DNA of 64,000 bases from Streptomyces sp. TLI_235 (GCA_002300355.1 NSGV01000001.1:1-64000); one strand, 5' to 3'; shown: positions 1 through 8,717, counted from the stretch's first letter. Program-made: numbers and translations. The notes: generated from the sequence alone by a model not told the origin.

Positions 1-226
1 GCAGCCACTGCGCGAACGGACCGACCGGGCTGAGACCGGAGTGCTCATCGATGCCGTGCACATGCAACGCGATGCCATAGCCGTTGAGCAACGTCATCAG
101 CTCCTCCAACGAGCCGTTGCGAACGAACATCGCAGGTCGCAGCCGCACGTGCTCAAGGACGTCATAGACATCCCGGCATTCGTCGATGGGCTTGGGCTTC
201 GGGCGGTCCCCGGGATCAGCTGACAC
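1..226 (-). CDS. Hypothetical protein, 3' end cut by window edge
   Basis: Reading leftward from a GTG at 224-226 gives an uninterrupted frame that leaves the window. The visible 75 residues include RPAMFVRNGSLEELMTLLNG and then a hydrophobic/charged stretch ending LSPVGPFAQWL. This resembles small conserved hypothetical proteins of Streptomyces of unknown function, but I recognise no catalytic motif. The ribosome binding site before the GTG is weak (GGTGGG). The gene lies just outside the ISL3-type element, so it may be the intact neighbour of the insertion. Function unknown. Confidence 0.55.
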   Translation of the reverse strand, partial: MSADPGDRPKPKPIDECRDVYDVLEHVRLRPAMFVRNGSLEELMTLLNGYGIALHVHGIDEHSGLSPVGPFAQWL

Positions 227-329
227 CAGCCCACCCTACGTTGACGAGCCCGACCGAGTGACTACTTGTCACACCGCGCAGGGAGATCAGGTGTCCGCCG
301 GAAAGGACCTGAAATGTCCGCCTACGAGG

Positions 330-337
330 ATCTCGGC
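330..337. repeat. Target-site duplication, left copy (ATCTCGGC)
   Basis: ATCTCGGC lies immediately outside the left inverted repeat of the ISL3-type element and is repeated exactly at 2003-2010. An 8-bp duplication is what ISL3-family transposition normally leaves. Confidence 0.9.
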
Positions 338-2002
338 GGCTCTGGCGTGACTTCCGTGAAAGCCGCCCGTGGTGATCTTCAGGACGCGAGGAGTACGCGC
401 TTGCGGAGAAGGTCGAGCTTGGCGCGTCCGAACATCTGCCTCTTGAGCATCTTGATCCGGTTGACGTGACCCTCGACGGGGCCGGAGTTCCAGCGGAGCG
501 TGAGGCCGGCCATGACAGCGTCCCAGTCCTTGCGCAAGCCGGTAGCGAAGCCTCGCAGCTCGGGCAGGGCGCTCGCCGCAGCGTCCGCGGTCCACTGTTC
601 GAGTTCCTCCTGGCCTCGCCGGTTCACGAGGATCGAGGCGAACCGGGCGACGAGGTCGCACGCGTCGGCCAGCTCACTGCAACGAATGCGTAGCTCCTTC
701 AGGAGGACTTGTTGGCTTTCGGATCGGTGGTCGGGGTGGGTGAGGATCAGCCCGGTCACCTCGCGGACCTTGGGGACCGGCGGTCGGGCGGTCGGCTTGG
801 TGTTCTCACGCAGCCGGTGCACGAACCGGCGGACGGTCCGCTCGCTGACGGTCAGGCCGCGTTCGGAGAGTTCACGGTGGAGCCGTAGTGCGCTGTGGCA
901 ACCCTCGTTGAAGCGGGCGATCAGGTAAGCGGCGTGGCCCTCCAAGCTGGTCTGCCGGCCGCCCAAGGGCCCCGTGCCGATCAGCTCGTCCGCAGTGGCG
1001 GCCCTCATGAACTTGCGCACCGTCTTCGGGTCCAGATGCAGCTCGGCGACGATCTGGCTGTGCCCCATGCCCCTGTCCATCAGCGCATGGACGGCGGCAT
1101 GGCGCACACGGGTGCGCCGGTCCCTCGATCCTTCGGGCAGTGCCACCTTCTCCTTGTCCGGCACGGAGGGGACCCACTGCGAGCGCAGGCGGGCGACCAG
1201 CCGCTCAGTCGCATCGCCGAGGTTCGCCCAGAGGTGGTACCTGTCCGCGACCTGCGTCGCGGTGCCGGCACCACGGGTCGCGCCCTCGGCGTAGTAGGCG
1301 GCGCGGTCACGGCAGATCACCTCGACACCGGGATGCTCGGTGAGCCAGTGGGCCAGGGCGTCGGCAGACCGCTCGGGCAGGACCTCGATGGGACGGCGGC
1401 TCTCGATGTCGATCAGGACGGTGCCGTAGTGGTGGCCCTTTCGCAGGGCGAAGTCATCGACGCCGAGCACGCGGACCCGCTCGGTGGCCGGGTCTGGCAG
1501 TGCGCGGATCAGGCGTATCAAGGCATCCCGGCCGATCCCGGCTGACAGGTGTCCGGCCAGGCGGGCTCCGGCCCGGCCGCCGAGGGCGAGGGCGACGGCC
1601 TCGCGAACCTTCCGCAGCGGCACTGTGCACCGCCCGTAACGGAACGTCAGGCCGGGGATCTGCTCCGCGAAGGTCCGCCGCCCGCAGTCATCGGCGTCGC
1701 AGAAGAACCGGCGGACCCGCAGGTGCAGCACCAGCTCCTGACCGGAGACCGCCGAGTCGCTCACTCGCCGCTCGTACCCACTGTGGACACGTCCCGACCA
1801 ACTACCGCAGCTCGGACACTCCGCGCCCGGCGTCCGCCCCCGGGCGTGCACCCGTACGGACCGGCCGACCGGCCTGATCAAGTCCACGCTCAGCAGCGCG
1901 AACTGGGGGAACAAGACGGCCAGAAGATCAGCGACAGACACCCATCATGATCGACAACTTTCAAGATCTACGGGCGGCTTTCACGAAACTCACGCCAGAG
2001 CC
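338..2002 (-). mobile_element. Complete ISL3-family insertion sequence, 1,665 bp
   Basis: The element is bounded by near-perfect terminal inverted repeats. The left end (338-370) and the reverse complement of the right end (1970-2002) agree at about 31 of 33 positions, both beginning GGCTCTGGCGTGA. The 8-bp sequence ATCTCGGC flanks both ends. It carries one transposase gene on the minus strand (379-1941). Intact repeats, an intact gene and an identical duplication suggest a recent, possibly still active insertion. Removing the element and one copy of the duplication rejoins a minus-strand frame that stops near 287 with the ligase-remnant side near 2010, so it landed in already degraded DNA. 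Confidence 0.93.
379..1941 (-). CDS. ISL3-family transposase
   Basis: A 520-residue DDE transposase, full length for the ISL3 family. An N-terminal zinc-ribbon-like region (CPSCGSWSG at about 40, then a further C..C pair in FCDADDCGRR) precedes a helix-turn-helix region. The catalytic core shows the first Asp in VLGVDDFALRKG, the second in VICRDRAAYY, and the Glu in the C-terminal PVEGHVNRIKMLKRQMFGRA, a hallmark of this family. The start is GTG at 1941, just inside the right inverted repeat. No frameshift or stop is present, so the enzyme looks functional. It would act on the 33-bp terminal repeats of its own element. Confidence 0.95.
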   Translation of the reverse strand: MSVADLLAVLFPQFALLSVDLIRPVGRSVRVHARGRTPGAECPSCGSWSGRVHSGYERRVSDSAVSGQELVLHLRVRRFFCDADDCGRRTFAEQIPGLTFRYGRCTVPLRKVREAVALALGGRAGARLAGHLSAGIGRDALIRLIRALPDPATERVRVLGVDDFALRKGHHYGTVLIDIESRRPIEVLPERSADALAHWLTEHPGVEVICRDRAAYYAEGATRGAGTATQVADRYHLWANLGDATERLVARLRSQWVPSVPDKEKVALPEGSRDRRTRVRHAAVHALMDRGMGHSQIVAELHLDPKTVRKFMRAATADELIGTGPLGGRQTSLEGHAAYLIARFNEGCHSALRLHRELSERGLTVSERTVRRFVHRLRENTKPTARPPVPKVREVTGLILTHPDHRSESQQVLLKELRIRCSELADACDLVARFASILVNRRGQEELEQWTADAAASALPELRGFATGLRKDWDAVMAGLTLRWNSGPVEGHVNRIKMLKRQMFGRAKLDLLRKRVLLAS

Positions 2003-2010
2003 ATCTCGGC
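2003..2010. repeat. Target-site duplication, right copy (ATCTCGGC)
   Basis: Exact second copy of the octamer at 330-337, directly outside the right inverted repeat of the ISL3-type element. Confidence 0.9.
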
Positions 2011-2303
2011 GTGTCCGTTGACAACGAAGAACACCTGCGTGCCGTGCTCCGCCCGGCCGGCCGGGGTGCGCAGCAGTTCCTCGAACACGATCGGCCAGCT
2101 CCGCCCTCCTGCGGCACGAACGCCACGCCCCCTGTCCATGACGATGCTTGGTGCGAGCTCGGCCGGGGGCCGACCAGCCGCGGGAACCTCCCGGTCAGGT
2201 CCGTCCCGCACCGCGACACCAGGTGCACGGCATGCCGCTCCCCGACCGTCGCCACCGCCGCCCGGAATCCGTCCCACTTCGGCGGATACAGCACACCGCC
2301 CAG
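2011..2303 (-). pseudogene. ATP-dependent DNA ligase remnant
   Basis: The minus strand encodes LYPPKWDGFRAAV, which matches the nucleotidyltransferase motif I of ATP-dependent DNA ligases (the K of KWDG accepts AMP). It is followed by SRCGTDLTGRFPRLV, matching the conserved R.G.DLT..FPE region. About 30 codons later the frame is lost; an FEELLRTPAGRAEHG-like continuation appears in another frame. The C-terminal part of the catalytic domain and the OB domain are missing, and an ISL3-type element lies immediately downstream. Only about 100 of a usual 300-plus residues can be traced, so the fragment cannot be functional. LigD/LigC-like ligases are common in Streptomyces, often in several copies. 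Confidence 0.7.
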
Positions 2304-2588
2304 GAGGCCGCCTCCTCCGCAGGGGCCGGACGACGGACGAGCCCCTCGGTCAGCCCCGTCCCAGTCACCAAGACGTGGTCTGACCAGTTGTCTTCTCGCT
2401 CGATGGAACCTCCCCGGCGCCTCCAGTCACGATCACGCTGTCCGGCTGCGGCGGCGACAACGGCCGCCGAAGCCGCTGCGGTCGGCCCCGTCATTGGCGA
2501 TGCGGAGACGCAGAGGGTTTCGTAACGCACGCGATTCATCGGTCGTCCGGCCGATCCCGTCGACCGCGACGCGCTCCATCGTGGCGGC
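2304..2588. other. Intergenic stretch, no gene recognised
   Basis: About 285 bases between the ligase remnant and the dioxygenase pseudogene. I see no coding pattern, RNA gene or clear hairpin. It may hold more decayed ligase sequence or the old dioxygenase promoter. Confidence 0.4.
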
Positions 2589-3368
2589 ATGACTGATACC
2601 CCCCACGAAGACCCCGCGGAGAAGGCCGGCGCCACTCGCAGGTCCGTCATCGCCACCCTGGGCGGCGCGGCCCTCGGCGTGGCCGCCCTCGGATTCCCGG
2701 CCTCGCAGGCGACAGCCGCCGCCGGAGGCAGCACACCGCAAACTGCCGCCGGACCCAGCGCTTCCTGTGTCCTGACGCCCGAACAGACCGAAGGTCCCTA
2801 CTACCTGGACCTGGAGACGGTCCGCAAGAACATCACCGAGGGCAGGACGGGCGTGCCGCTCACCCTCCGTGTGACGGTCGTCGACATCGCGACCTGCTAC
2901 CCGTTGCCCAACACGGCGGTCGACATCTGGCACTGCGACGCGCTCGGCGTCTACTCCGGCTATGTCGCGGGCGGCTCCACCCGGACACCACCTTCCTGCG
3001 GGGCGTGCAACTGACCGACTCTTCCGGCGTCGCAGAGTTCACCACCATCTACCCCGGCTGGTACGTCGGCCGCGCGCTCCACATCCACGTCAAGACCCAC
3101 GCCGGCGGCACCGTGTCCAACGGGACCTACCACGGAGGCCACGTCTCCCACACGGGCCAGCTCTACTTCCCCGAGACCTACAACACCAAAGTCGCCGCCC
3201 TGACCCCTACCGGAGCAACAGGGCCACCCGCACCCTCAACGCGAGGGACGGCATATACCGCAACGGCGGGTCCTCGACCCTGCTGGCCATCTCGCAGGCC
3301 AGCAGCGACCTCGGCAAGGGGTGACGGGCACCGTCGTCCTCGGTGTCGATCCCGCCGCAACGCCCTGA
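2589..3368 (+). pseudogene. Frameshifted Tat-exported intradiol ring-cleavage dioxygenase
   Basis: The N-terminus has a twin-arginine signal (TRRSVIATLGGAALGVAALG). The mature part begins CVLTPEQTEGPYYLDLETVR, and later shows VDIWHCDALGVYSGY, YPGWYVGRALHIHVK and HTGQLYFPE. These carry the Tyr and His iron ligands of catechol 1,2-/protocatechuate 3,4-dioxygenase relatives. The reading frame changes three times: near 2985-3000 (before TTFLRGVQLTD), near 3200 (before PYRSNRATRTLNARDG) and near 3318 (before VTGTVVLGVDP). Each shift equals one lost base, and together they restore the original frame. Every expected segment is present in order, so the damage is recent or reflects base-calling errors at short C/G runs. 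As read, the protein stops after about 140 residues, before the complete iron site. Confidence 0.88.
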
Positions 3369-3441
3369 CCACCTCCCGGTGGCGGCCGGGCGGGCGAGTC
3401 CGGAAGGTTTCGTCCCAGAAGCCCGCGGCCAGGAATCGGGG

Positions 3442-5916
3442 ATGACCCGGCATCGAACATGTGAGTCATGCGGAGCCGCGCTGGCCGCCGCACCACGCGG
3501 CGGCCGGCCGGCCCGGTACTGCTCCAACGCATGCCGGCAACGGGCGTTCAGACGGCATTCGACACACAGAGCCGCCGGGAAGGAACGGCCAATCGCACCG
3601 GATGCCTCCCCACCGCATCCGGGCCGTGGGCTGCCGCGAGCGCTCGACTCCTTCGTGGGGCGACGGCAGGAGCTGTCGCGTCTGCGCACCCTGCTGAGGA
3701 CGTCGCGTCTGCTCACGCTGACCGGTGCCGCCGGCGTCGGCAAGACACGGCTGGCACTGGAGTTCGCCAAGGGACTGCCCGAGCGTCAGGGGCAGGTGGA
3801 CCTGGTCGCACTCGATTCCCTGCACGACGGCGCCCCGCTCGCGCAGGCCGTGGCCACCGCGCTGGGCGTGAGCGAACGGGCCGGGCAATCCGGTGCCGAC
3901 GTGCTCGTCCGTGCGATCGGCGACACCCGCCGGCTGCTGATCATGGACAACTGCGAGCATCTGGCGGAGCCGTGTGCCCGGCTCGCCGCATCCTTGCTGA
4001 GCCACTGCCCCGGGCTGCGGATCCTGGCCACCAGCCGGGAGGCCCTGCGGGTACCCGGGGAGGCTGTGTTCCGGGTCGGCGAGCTGTCCGTGCCACCCGT
4101 CGGCACCGGGGACGATCCAACTGCCCTCCTGCGGTCCGACGCGGTCCGGCTGTTCGTCGAACGTGCCTCGAGCCGTGCACCGGGCTTCACACTCGGGCGC
4201 GACAACGGCGCGACCGTCGCGGAGATATGCCGCCGACTGGACGGGCTGACGCTCGCCGTCGAACTCGCGGCACGGCGCGTCGGCGCCCTTCCGTTGGGCG
4301 ACATCCTCGCGGGACTGGACGACCAGTTCTTACAGTTGTCGCTCCTGACCGACGGCAACCGGACCGGCCCCCGCCGCCACGACGGGCTGGCCGCGGCGAT
4401 CGACTGGAGCCATCGGCTCCTCGATCCGGAGGAACAGGCTGTCTTCCGGCGCCTGGCAGTGCTCGTCGGCGGATTCGACGCCGGGGCAGCCGAGGCGGTC
4501 TGCGCCGGTAGCGGCGTCGCGCCCCGCCACATCCTCCGCATTCTGTGCGCCCTTGAGGCCAAATCCCTGATCGTTCGGCTGCCGGGAGACACAGAGCCGG
4601 CGCGGTTCCGGCAGCTGAGTGCCATCCGCGCATACGCCATGGAACGCCTGGTCGCGGCCCGCGAGCTGCACACCGTCCGGCGGCGGGCCCTCACGTGGCT
4701 GAACGACCTCGCGGACTTGGTCGGCAACGAGGTGTTCGCCGACCAGACCGGCAGTCCGCTCATCGCCGAACGGGACAATCTCGCGGCGGCCCTCGCCGAC
4801 ACCGCCGACCGTGACGCTGCACCGTACAGGCGGCTGCCGTTGGAACTGGCCCGCGTGCACTACCAGCAGGAGCAGCCCTCGGCCGCCCGTTCACTGCTGG
4901 ACCGACTGCTCCAGGAGACCGATGAGCCGGCCCTCGGCGGCGCGGTGGCCGCGCTCGCCACGCGCGTGGCCTGCCAGCAGTCGGACTTGGCACAAGCTCT
5001 GCTCCTCGGCGAGCAAGCGGTGCGTCTGGAGCGCAAGCGTGGTCACCCCGCTGGACTCGCCAACGCACTGGACGCGAGGGCGGCGGCACGGCTGTGCCGC
5101 GGTGAATTCGCCGAGGCCGTCGTCGACCTGCGTGAGTGCCTGAACCTTGTCGAGGCGCTTTGCAGACCGTACGACACCGCATGGTGCACCCATCACCTGG
5201 CCTGGGCCCTGCTACAGGACGGCGCGGAGGCCGAGGCCGACGTGCTGATGGAGCGCTGTCTGCCAGTGCTGAGGGAACACGCGCATTGGAGCCGGGCGGC
5301 GGCCGCCCTGCACACCGCGGGAGCCGTGCGGCTGGCCCTCGGCCGTCTACGGAATGCCGAGGCCCTGTTCGTCGAAGTGCTGGGGATCGTCCCGAAGGCG
5401 AGTTTCCACGCGCTCTACCCCGTTGAGGGCCTGGCTCTCGTGGCTGCCGAAAGCGGCGACATGCGGCGAACCCTTTGTCTGTACGAGGCGAGCTTGCAGG
5501 CACGCCGTCGGCTGGACACCGAGCCGGAGGCCCCATGGCGACGGCGCGTGGAACAGGCCGCGGTTCGCGCGCGGACCCTGCTGTCGGCAGCCGCTCGGGA
5601 CGCGGCTCTCGATGGCGGCCGCCGGCTGCACGGGGACCGGCTCGTCGCATACGCCCTGCGGACCGGAGGCAGCGACCACCGTGCTGCGACGGACGCCACT
5701 GCGGCCGCCGCGGACCGGTCCCTTCTCACCGGACGGGAGTTCATGGTCGCCGAACTCGTCGCCGAGGGACTGACCAACCGCCAGATTGCGGAGCGGCTCG
5801 GGCTCTCGCCGCGTACCGTCGCCACCCATCTGGACAGGGTCCGGGACAAGTTGGGCCTTCGATCACGCACCCGGATCGCCCTGTGGGCGGCCGGCAGGAC
5901 CAGGGACGGTTCCTGA
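3442..5916 (+). CDS. ATPase/LuxR-family transcriptional regulator with zinc-finger-like N-terminus
   Basis: An 824-residue regulator starting at the ATG at 3442, with AGGA about 8 bases upstream. Residues 4-40 hold a four-cysteine motif (CESCGAAL, then YCSNACRQRAFRR), probably zinc-binding. The ATPase has Walker A GAAGVGKTRLALEF at about residue 100 and Walker B RRLLIMDNCEHL at about 170, followed by an NB-ARC/winged-helix region. A long helical, TPR-like middle (about 400-740) leads to a C-terminal LuxR helix-turn-helix (LTNRQIAERLGLSPRTVATH). Such proteins are ATP-dependent transcription activators in Streptomyces. The target is not evident from context; no adjacent operon is obviously controlled. 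Confidence 0.88.
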   Translation: MTRHRTCESCGAALAAAPRGGRPARYCSNACRQRAFRRHSTHRAAGKERPIAPDASPPHPGRGLPRALDSFVGRRQELSRLRTLLRTSRLLTLTGAAGVGKTRLALEFAKGLPERQGQVDLVALDSLHDGAPLAQAVATALGVSERAGQSGADVLVRAIGDTRRLLIMDNCEHLAEPCARLAASLLSHCPGLRILATSREALRVPGEAVFRVGELSVPPVGTGDDPTALLRSDAVRLFVERASSRAPGFTLGRDNGATVAEICRRLDGLTLAVELAARRVGALPLGDILAGLDDQFLQLSLLTDGNRTGPRRHDGLAAAIDWSHRLLDPEEQAVFRRLAVLVGGFDAGAAEAVCAGSGVAPRHILRILCALEAKSLIVRLPGDTEPARFRQLSAIRAYAMERLVAARELHTVRRRALTWLNDLADLVGNEVFADQTGSPLIAERDNLAAALADTADRDAAPYRRLPLELARVHYQQEQPSAARSLLDRLLQETDEPALGGAVAALATRVACQQSDLAQALLLGEQAVRLERKRGHPAGLANALDARAAARLCRGEFAEAVVDLRECLNLVEALCRPYDTAWCTHHLAWALLQDGAEAEADVLMERCLPVLREHAHWSRAAAALHTAGAVRLALGRLRNAEALFVEVLGIVPKASFHALYPVEGLALVAAESGDMRRTLCLYEASLQARRRLDTEPEAPWRRRVEQAAVRARTLLSAAARDAALDGGRRLHGDRLVAYALRTGGSDHRAATDATAAAADRSLLTGREFMVAELVAEGLTNRQIAERLGLSPRTVATHLDRVRDKLGLRSRTRIALWAAGRTRDGS

Positions 5917-6286
5917 CCGCACGGGGGCCCGCCGTGCCACCAGCCGGCCGCCGAGAAGGTCACTCCGTGCTTCCCCGGAGTACACCAGATGAAGGGTGGT
6001 AGGTGCGGTGGTGCAGCCGGTGCACCGCACGAAGCGCCCGGACCTCTCCCTGGGCCGACGTCACCACGGCCGCCGGCCCCGATATGCCCCACGCGGGCCC
6101 GGGGCGCAGCGGCGGGCAGCGGCAGGCCGGTCGACACACCCGTACACACCGGCCCGCTGCGCCGATCCCGGTATCCGCTTCGGTGCGCCGGCGGGCGCGC
6201 CGGACAGCGGGAAAACCGGTTTGGGCCCGGCGGGGCCGGCTGGTACCGTCTGGGCTGCCGTGAGACGACCGGAGGAGGTGACACCC
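5917..6286. other. Intergenic region upstream of the acetyltransferase leader
   Basis: A 370-base stretch with no convincing gene. Its right end probably holds the promoter for the downstream leader/acetyltransferase unit: a TACCGT hexamer near 6243 could be a -10 element. A strong ribosome binding site (GGAGGAGG, 6271-6278) closes the region. Confidence 0.4.
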
Positions 6287-6340
6287 GTGAAGGCTGTATT
6301 CGTGTGGGTGCTCCCCATCTCCGTTGCGGCGGGCGACTGA
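6287..6340 (+). CDS. Possible 17-residue leader peptide
   Basis: A near-perfect ribosome binding site (GGAGGAGG) precedes a GTG at 6287, which opens a very short frame reading MKAVFVWVLPISVAAGD before a TGA. A hairpin and the acetyltransferase start follow within 55 bases. The strong translation signal before so short a frame is unusual and suggests a leader peptide that could couple translation to downstream expression, as in antibiotic-inducible resistance genes. That role is inference; the peptide matches nothing I recognise. Confidence 0.35.
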   Translation: MKAVFVWVLPISVAAGD

Positions 6341-6352
6341 TCGAGGTGTCGC

Positions 6353-6380
6353 CGGGAGCGCCTGGTAGAAGGCACTCCCG
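6353..6380 (+). promoter_or_regulatory. Hairpin between leader peptide and acetyltransferase start
   Basis: CGGGAGCGCC and GGCACTCCCG pair with one mismatch around an 8-base loop (TGGTAGAA). The structure ends 13 bases before the acetyltransferase ATG and just before its AAAGG ribosome binding site. It could gate access to that site or act as an attenuator. Confidence 0.4.
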
Positions 6381-6393
6381 AAAGGCAACACCG

Positions 6394-7200
6394 ATGAATC
6401 CTCTGAATCCTGTGCACTCCACCCCGGCCGGGGACGACGATCGCGCGGTCCGGGTCTCCCGGATCTCCGAGACGCAGTGGCAGGCCGTCGCGGACGACCT
6501 GCCGGTCGGCAACGGCGACGCTGCGCGCCGGCCCGACGGCCCGCTGTTCGTCAGCATCGACGCGTGGCACGGCGCCGCGTTCGACCGTATCGCCGACGCC
6601 ATGCTGGCCGACCTGCCGGAACCGCTCCACACCTTGGTCGACGAAACCGATCACGACGCGGTGTCCGCATGGGAGCGGCTCGGCTTCGCCCCGGCCCGCC
6701 GTGAGTGGAACCACCTCGTGCCCACCGACCCGCGGATCACCGGACTCGGCCCGGTGCGGTGCCCGGAGGGCGTGACGATCCTCCCGGCCGGCTCCGCGGA
6801 GGAAGGGCCGCTGCGCGCCCTGGACCGCGTCGTCCGCGACGAGGTCGAGGCCACGCTCGGCTGGCGGACGATGCCGGCCGAGATCCTGCCCCGCCCTTCG
6901 GGGGACACCGTGGTCGACCCGTCGAAGTACGCGGTGGCGCAGGAGGCGGACCGGTATGTGGGCCTCGTCAGGGTGGCGCCGCTGCGGCTGCCGCGGATCG
7001 GGCTGATCGCCGTCCGGTCGGACCGGCAGCGCCGCGGCATCGGCCGGGCACTGCTGGCCCACGCACTCGGCGCACTGCACGAGGCCGGGACGGCCTGGGC
7101 CCGGGCCGAGGTGGACGAGTCCAACACGGCCGCCACCGCCCTCCTCGCGGGCATCGGCACCCGGCGCGAGGGCAGCACCCTGGAGTTCGTCCGCCGCTGA
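6394..7200 (+). CDS. GNAT-family N-acetyltransferase
   Basis: A 268-residue protein starting at the ATG at 6394, with AAAGG about 9 bases upstream. The C-terminal half has the GNAT core: VGLVRVAPLRLPRIGLIAV, then the acetyl-CoA pyrophosphate loop RSDRQRRGIGRALLAHALG (R-x-x-G-x-G/A), and DESNTAATALLAGIG near the end, where GNATs contact the cofactor. The N-terminal half looks like a second, degenerate GNAT fold (tandem GNAT). The substrate cannot be told from sequence. The upstream leader/hairpin hints at inducible control, and IF-1 lies 100 bases downstream. Confidence 0.82.
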   Translation: MNPLNPVHSTPAGDDDRAVRVSRISETQWQAVADDLPVGNGDAARRPDGPLFVSIDAWHGAAFDRIADAMLADLPEPLHTLVDETDHDAVSAWERLGFAPARREWNHLVPTDPRITGLGPVRCPEGVTILPAGSAEEGPLRALDRVVRDEVEATLGWRTMPAEILPRPSGDTVVDPSKYAVAQEADRYVGLVRVAPLRLPRIGLIAVRSDRQRRGIGRALLAHALGALHEAGTAWARAEVDESNTAATALLAGIGTRREGSTLEFVRR

Positions 7201-7300
7201 CCCGCGGCCGCACCGCAGGGCGCCGGCGACCGCCCGAACACGTCGCCCGCACCACCATCCATGCAGACCCGCACCACCACCCCCACAGAAGTGAGGATCC

Positions 7301-7525
7301 ATGACCAAAGCAGCAGGGGGCATAGAAGTCGAGGGCACCGTCGTCGAGTGCCTGCGCAACGCCACCTTCACCGTTCAGCTGGCGAACGGGCACAAGGTGC
7401 TCGCCCACATCAGCGGAAAGATCCGCAAGAACTACATCAAGATCCTCCCGGAGGACCGGGTGCTCGTGGAGCTCAGCCCCTACGACCTCACCCGCGGCCG
7501 CATCCGCTACCGCTACCGGTCATGA
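7301..7525 (+). CDS. infA: Translation initiation factor IF-1
   Basis: A 74-residue protein, the standard IF-1 length, with the OB-fold signature [20 protein letters not shown], then [20 protein letters not shown] and the C-terminal [15 protein letters not shown]. It binds the A-site of the 30S subunit during initiation. The start ATG at 7301 has GTGAGG upstream. It is not next to ribosomal-protein genes (rpmJ, rpsM), where the main streptomycete infA normally sits, so this is probably a second, paralogous copy. The strong hairpin at 7581-7613 would end its transcript. Confidence 0.93.
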   Translation: MTKAAGGIEVEGTVVECLRNATFTVQLANGHKVLAHISGKIRKNYIKILPEDRVLVELSPYDLTRGRIRYRYRS

Positions 7526-7580
7526 CCTGACGGGCGGCCCATCCGCGACAGTGCGGCAAGCGGCCTGAGCGCGCCGAGCA

Positions 7581-7613
7581 GCGGCCTGCCGAACCAGAGG
7601 TTCGGCAGGCCGC
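7581..7613 (+). terminator. Strong hairpin terminator after infA
   Basis: A perfect 15-bp stem: GCGGCCTGCCGAACC (7581-7595) pairs with GGTTCGGCAGGCCGC (7599-7613) across a 3-base loop. It lies 55 bases after the infA stop. No U-tract follows, as is usual in Streptomyces. It could also act for minus-strand transcripts. Confidence 0.8.
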
Positions 7614-7960
7614 TGTCGGGGGTTCGGACCACCGGACGGACGAACCCCTCCACGACGCTGCGAACCACGCCCTGAGGTCCCGTTCGGTCCTCACCTCCTC
7701 GGCGGTCCGCATCCTCTCGTGCGGGGACCGACCGATCGGGTGAGGTTCCCGGTGCCGGGCGGAGTGTCCGGAGTGCCGCTGTGGACGAGTGAATAGCGTG
7801 GCCGGACGGGCCCGGGAGGTGACGGGACGTGGGGAGCGCCGCCGGACACGGGCCGGGCGGTCGCCCCGGACCGCCGACCCCGCCGGGCAGACTCGCCGCA
7901 GCTCGGCAGCGCCGGAGCCACCCTCGACACCCCCGCTCCTGCAGCAGCTCGGTGCCGGTC

Positions 7961-8212
7961 CGCACCCCGTCCGCAGGTGTGGCAAAGGATCCGGCGTCGG
8001 GCCGCAGCCACCAGGTGACGTCGACGGCCAGTACAAGCCGGTCGTCCACCGCGCGGGGCAGCGGCGCCGCCGAAGCCCATCGGCGTCCAGGCACCCACGG
8101 GCCAGCGCGTCGCAGCGCCCGCCGCGGCCTCGCCGGTGCTCGCCACCAGGGAGAGTTTCACCAGCGACCGGACGGGCCCGTCGGCGCAGAGCACCGCGTC
8201 GGCCGGTTCGAA
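7961..8212 (-). pseudogene. Degraded transposase fragment
   Basis: Three short conserved pieces of a Streptomyces DDE transposase appear in order but in different minus-strand frames: ADAVLCADGPVRSLVKLSL (near 8182-8212), DDRLVLAVDVTWWLRPDA (near 7994-8040) and LCHTCGRGAD (near 7961-7986). In intact relatives these form one continuous N-terminal catalytic region. Here they are separated by frameshifts, and the C-terminal two-thirds is absent. The remnant lies between infA and the protease inhibitor gene and marks this stretch as old insertion debris. Confidence 0.6.
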
Positions 8213-8411
8213 CGGAGCATCCCCTCGCCGGATCGAGCAAGGACATCGTCGCGGAAGGCGCGGCCGAGAGTCTGGAGTCGCGGTCACCGTCCCGGTGACG
8301 GTCGCGGTCCTTTTCGCCGCCCACCTGGAGATCCACTGGGGTAGGCGCAGCCGGCCGGGGCAGCGGACCGATCCGGTGCCCCGGATTGACACATGCGGGC
8401 GGCTGTCGGAT

Positions 8412-8717
8412 TCAGTCAGCGAACATGACGACGACGGCTCGCCGTTCGATCGGTTCGGGATCCCACTGGCGCCGGAGTCCGAAACTGAGCCGGAGGGGTT
8501 CTGTGCCAAACAGGTCGAGGCGGAATATTCGCATTCCACCGCCACCTGCCAGCCGCTCGGCAGAGCGGATTTCTTCAAATATCGATCCGGCTACGCTGGC
8601 GCGATCGTTTTCACCCTCGAGCTCCCATCGATATCCAGTTGTAGGCGATTCCGGTAGTACGATCTCAACCGATCCGTCGAACGCAGTTACTTCAGAGGTC
8701 GGTCCTTCGCGGGTCAT
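8412..8717 (-). CDS. Chagasin-like cysteine-protease inhibitor (I42 family)
   Basis: A 101-residue protein starting at the ATG at 8717, with GGAG about 7 bases upstream. It shows all three inhibitory-loop signatures of the chagasin/I42 family: SPTTGYRWEL near residue 25 (family NPTTG.W), a glycine loop LAGGGGMR near 57, and RRQWDPEP near 83 (family R.W). These loops block the active-site cleft of papain-like proteases. The length is typical for the mature inhibitor. There is no obvious signal peptide, so it probably stays in the cytoplasm. The next gene upstream on the same strand is a papain-like protease, its probable partner, though a hairpin between them suggests separate transcription. 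Confidence 0.82.
   Translation of the reverse strand: MTREGPTSEVTAFDGSVEIVLPESPTTGYRWELEGENDRASVAGSIFEEIRSAERLAGGGGMRIFRLDLFGTEPLRLSFGLRRQWDPEPIERRAVVVMFAD

Noticed and set aside
2195..2734. A 179-codon minus-strand frame upstream of the ligase remnant
   Set aside because: It is antisense to the dioxygenase signal peptide and only partly overlaps the ligase in a wrong phase; no conserved motif.
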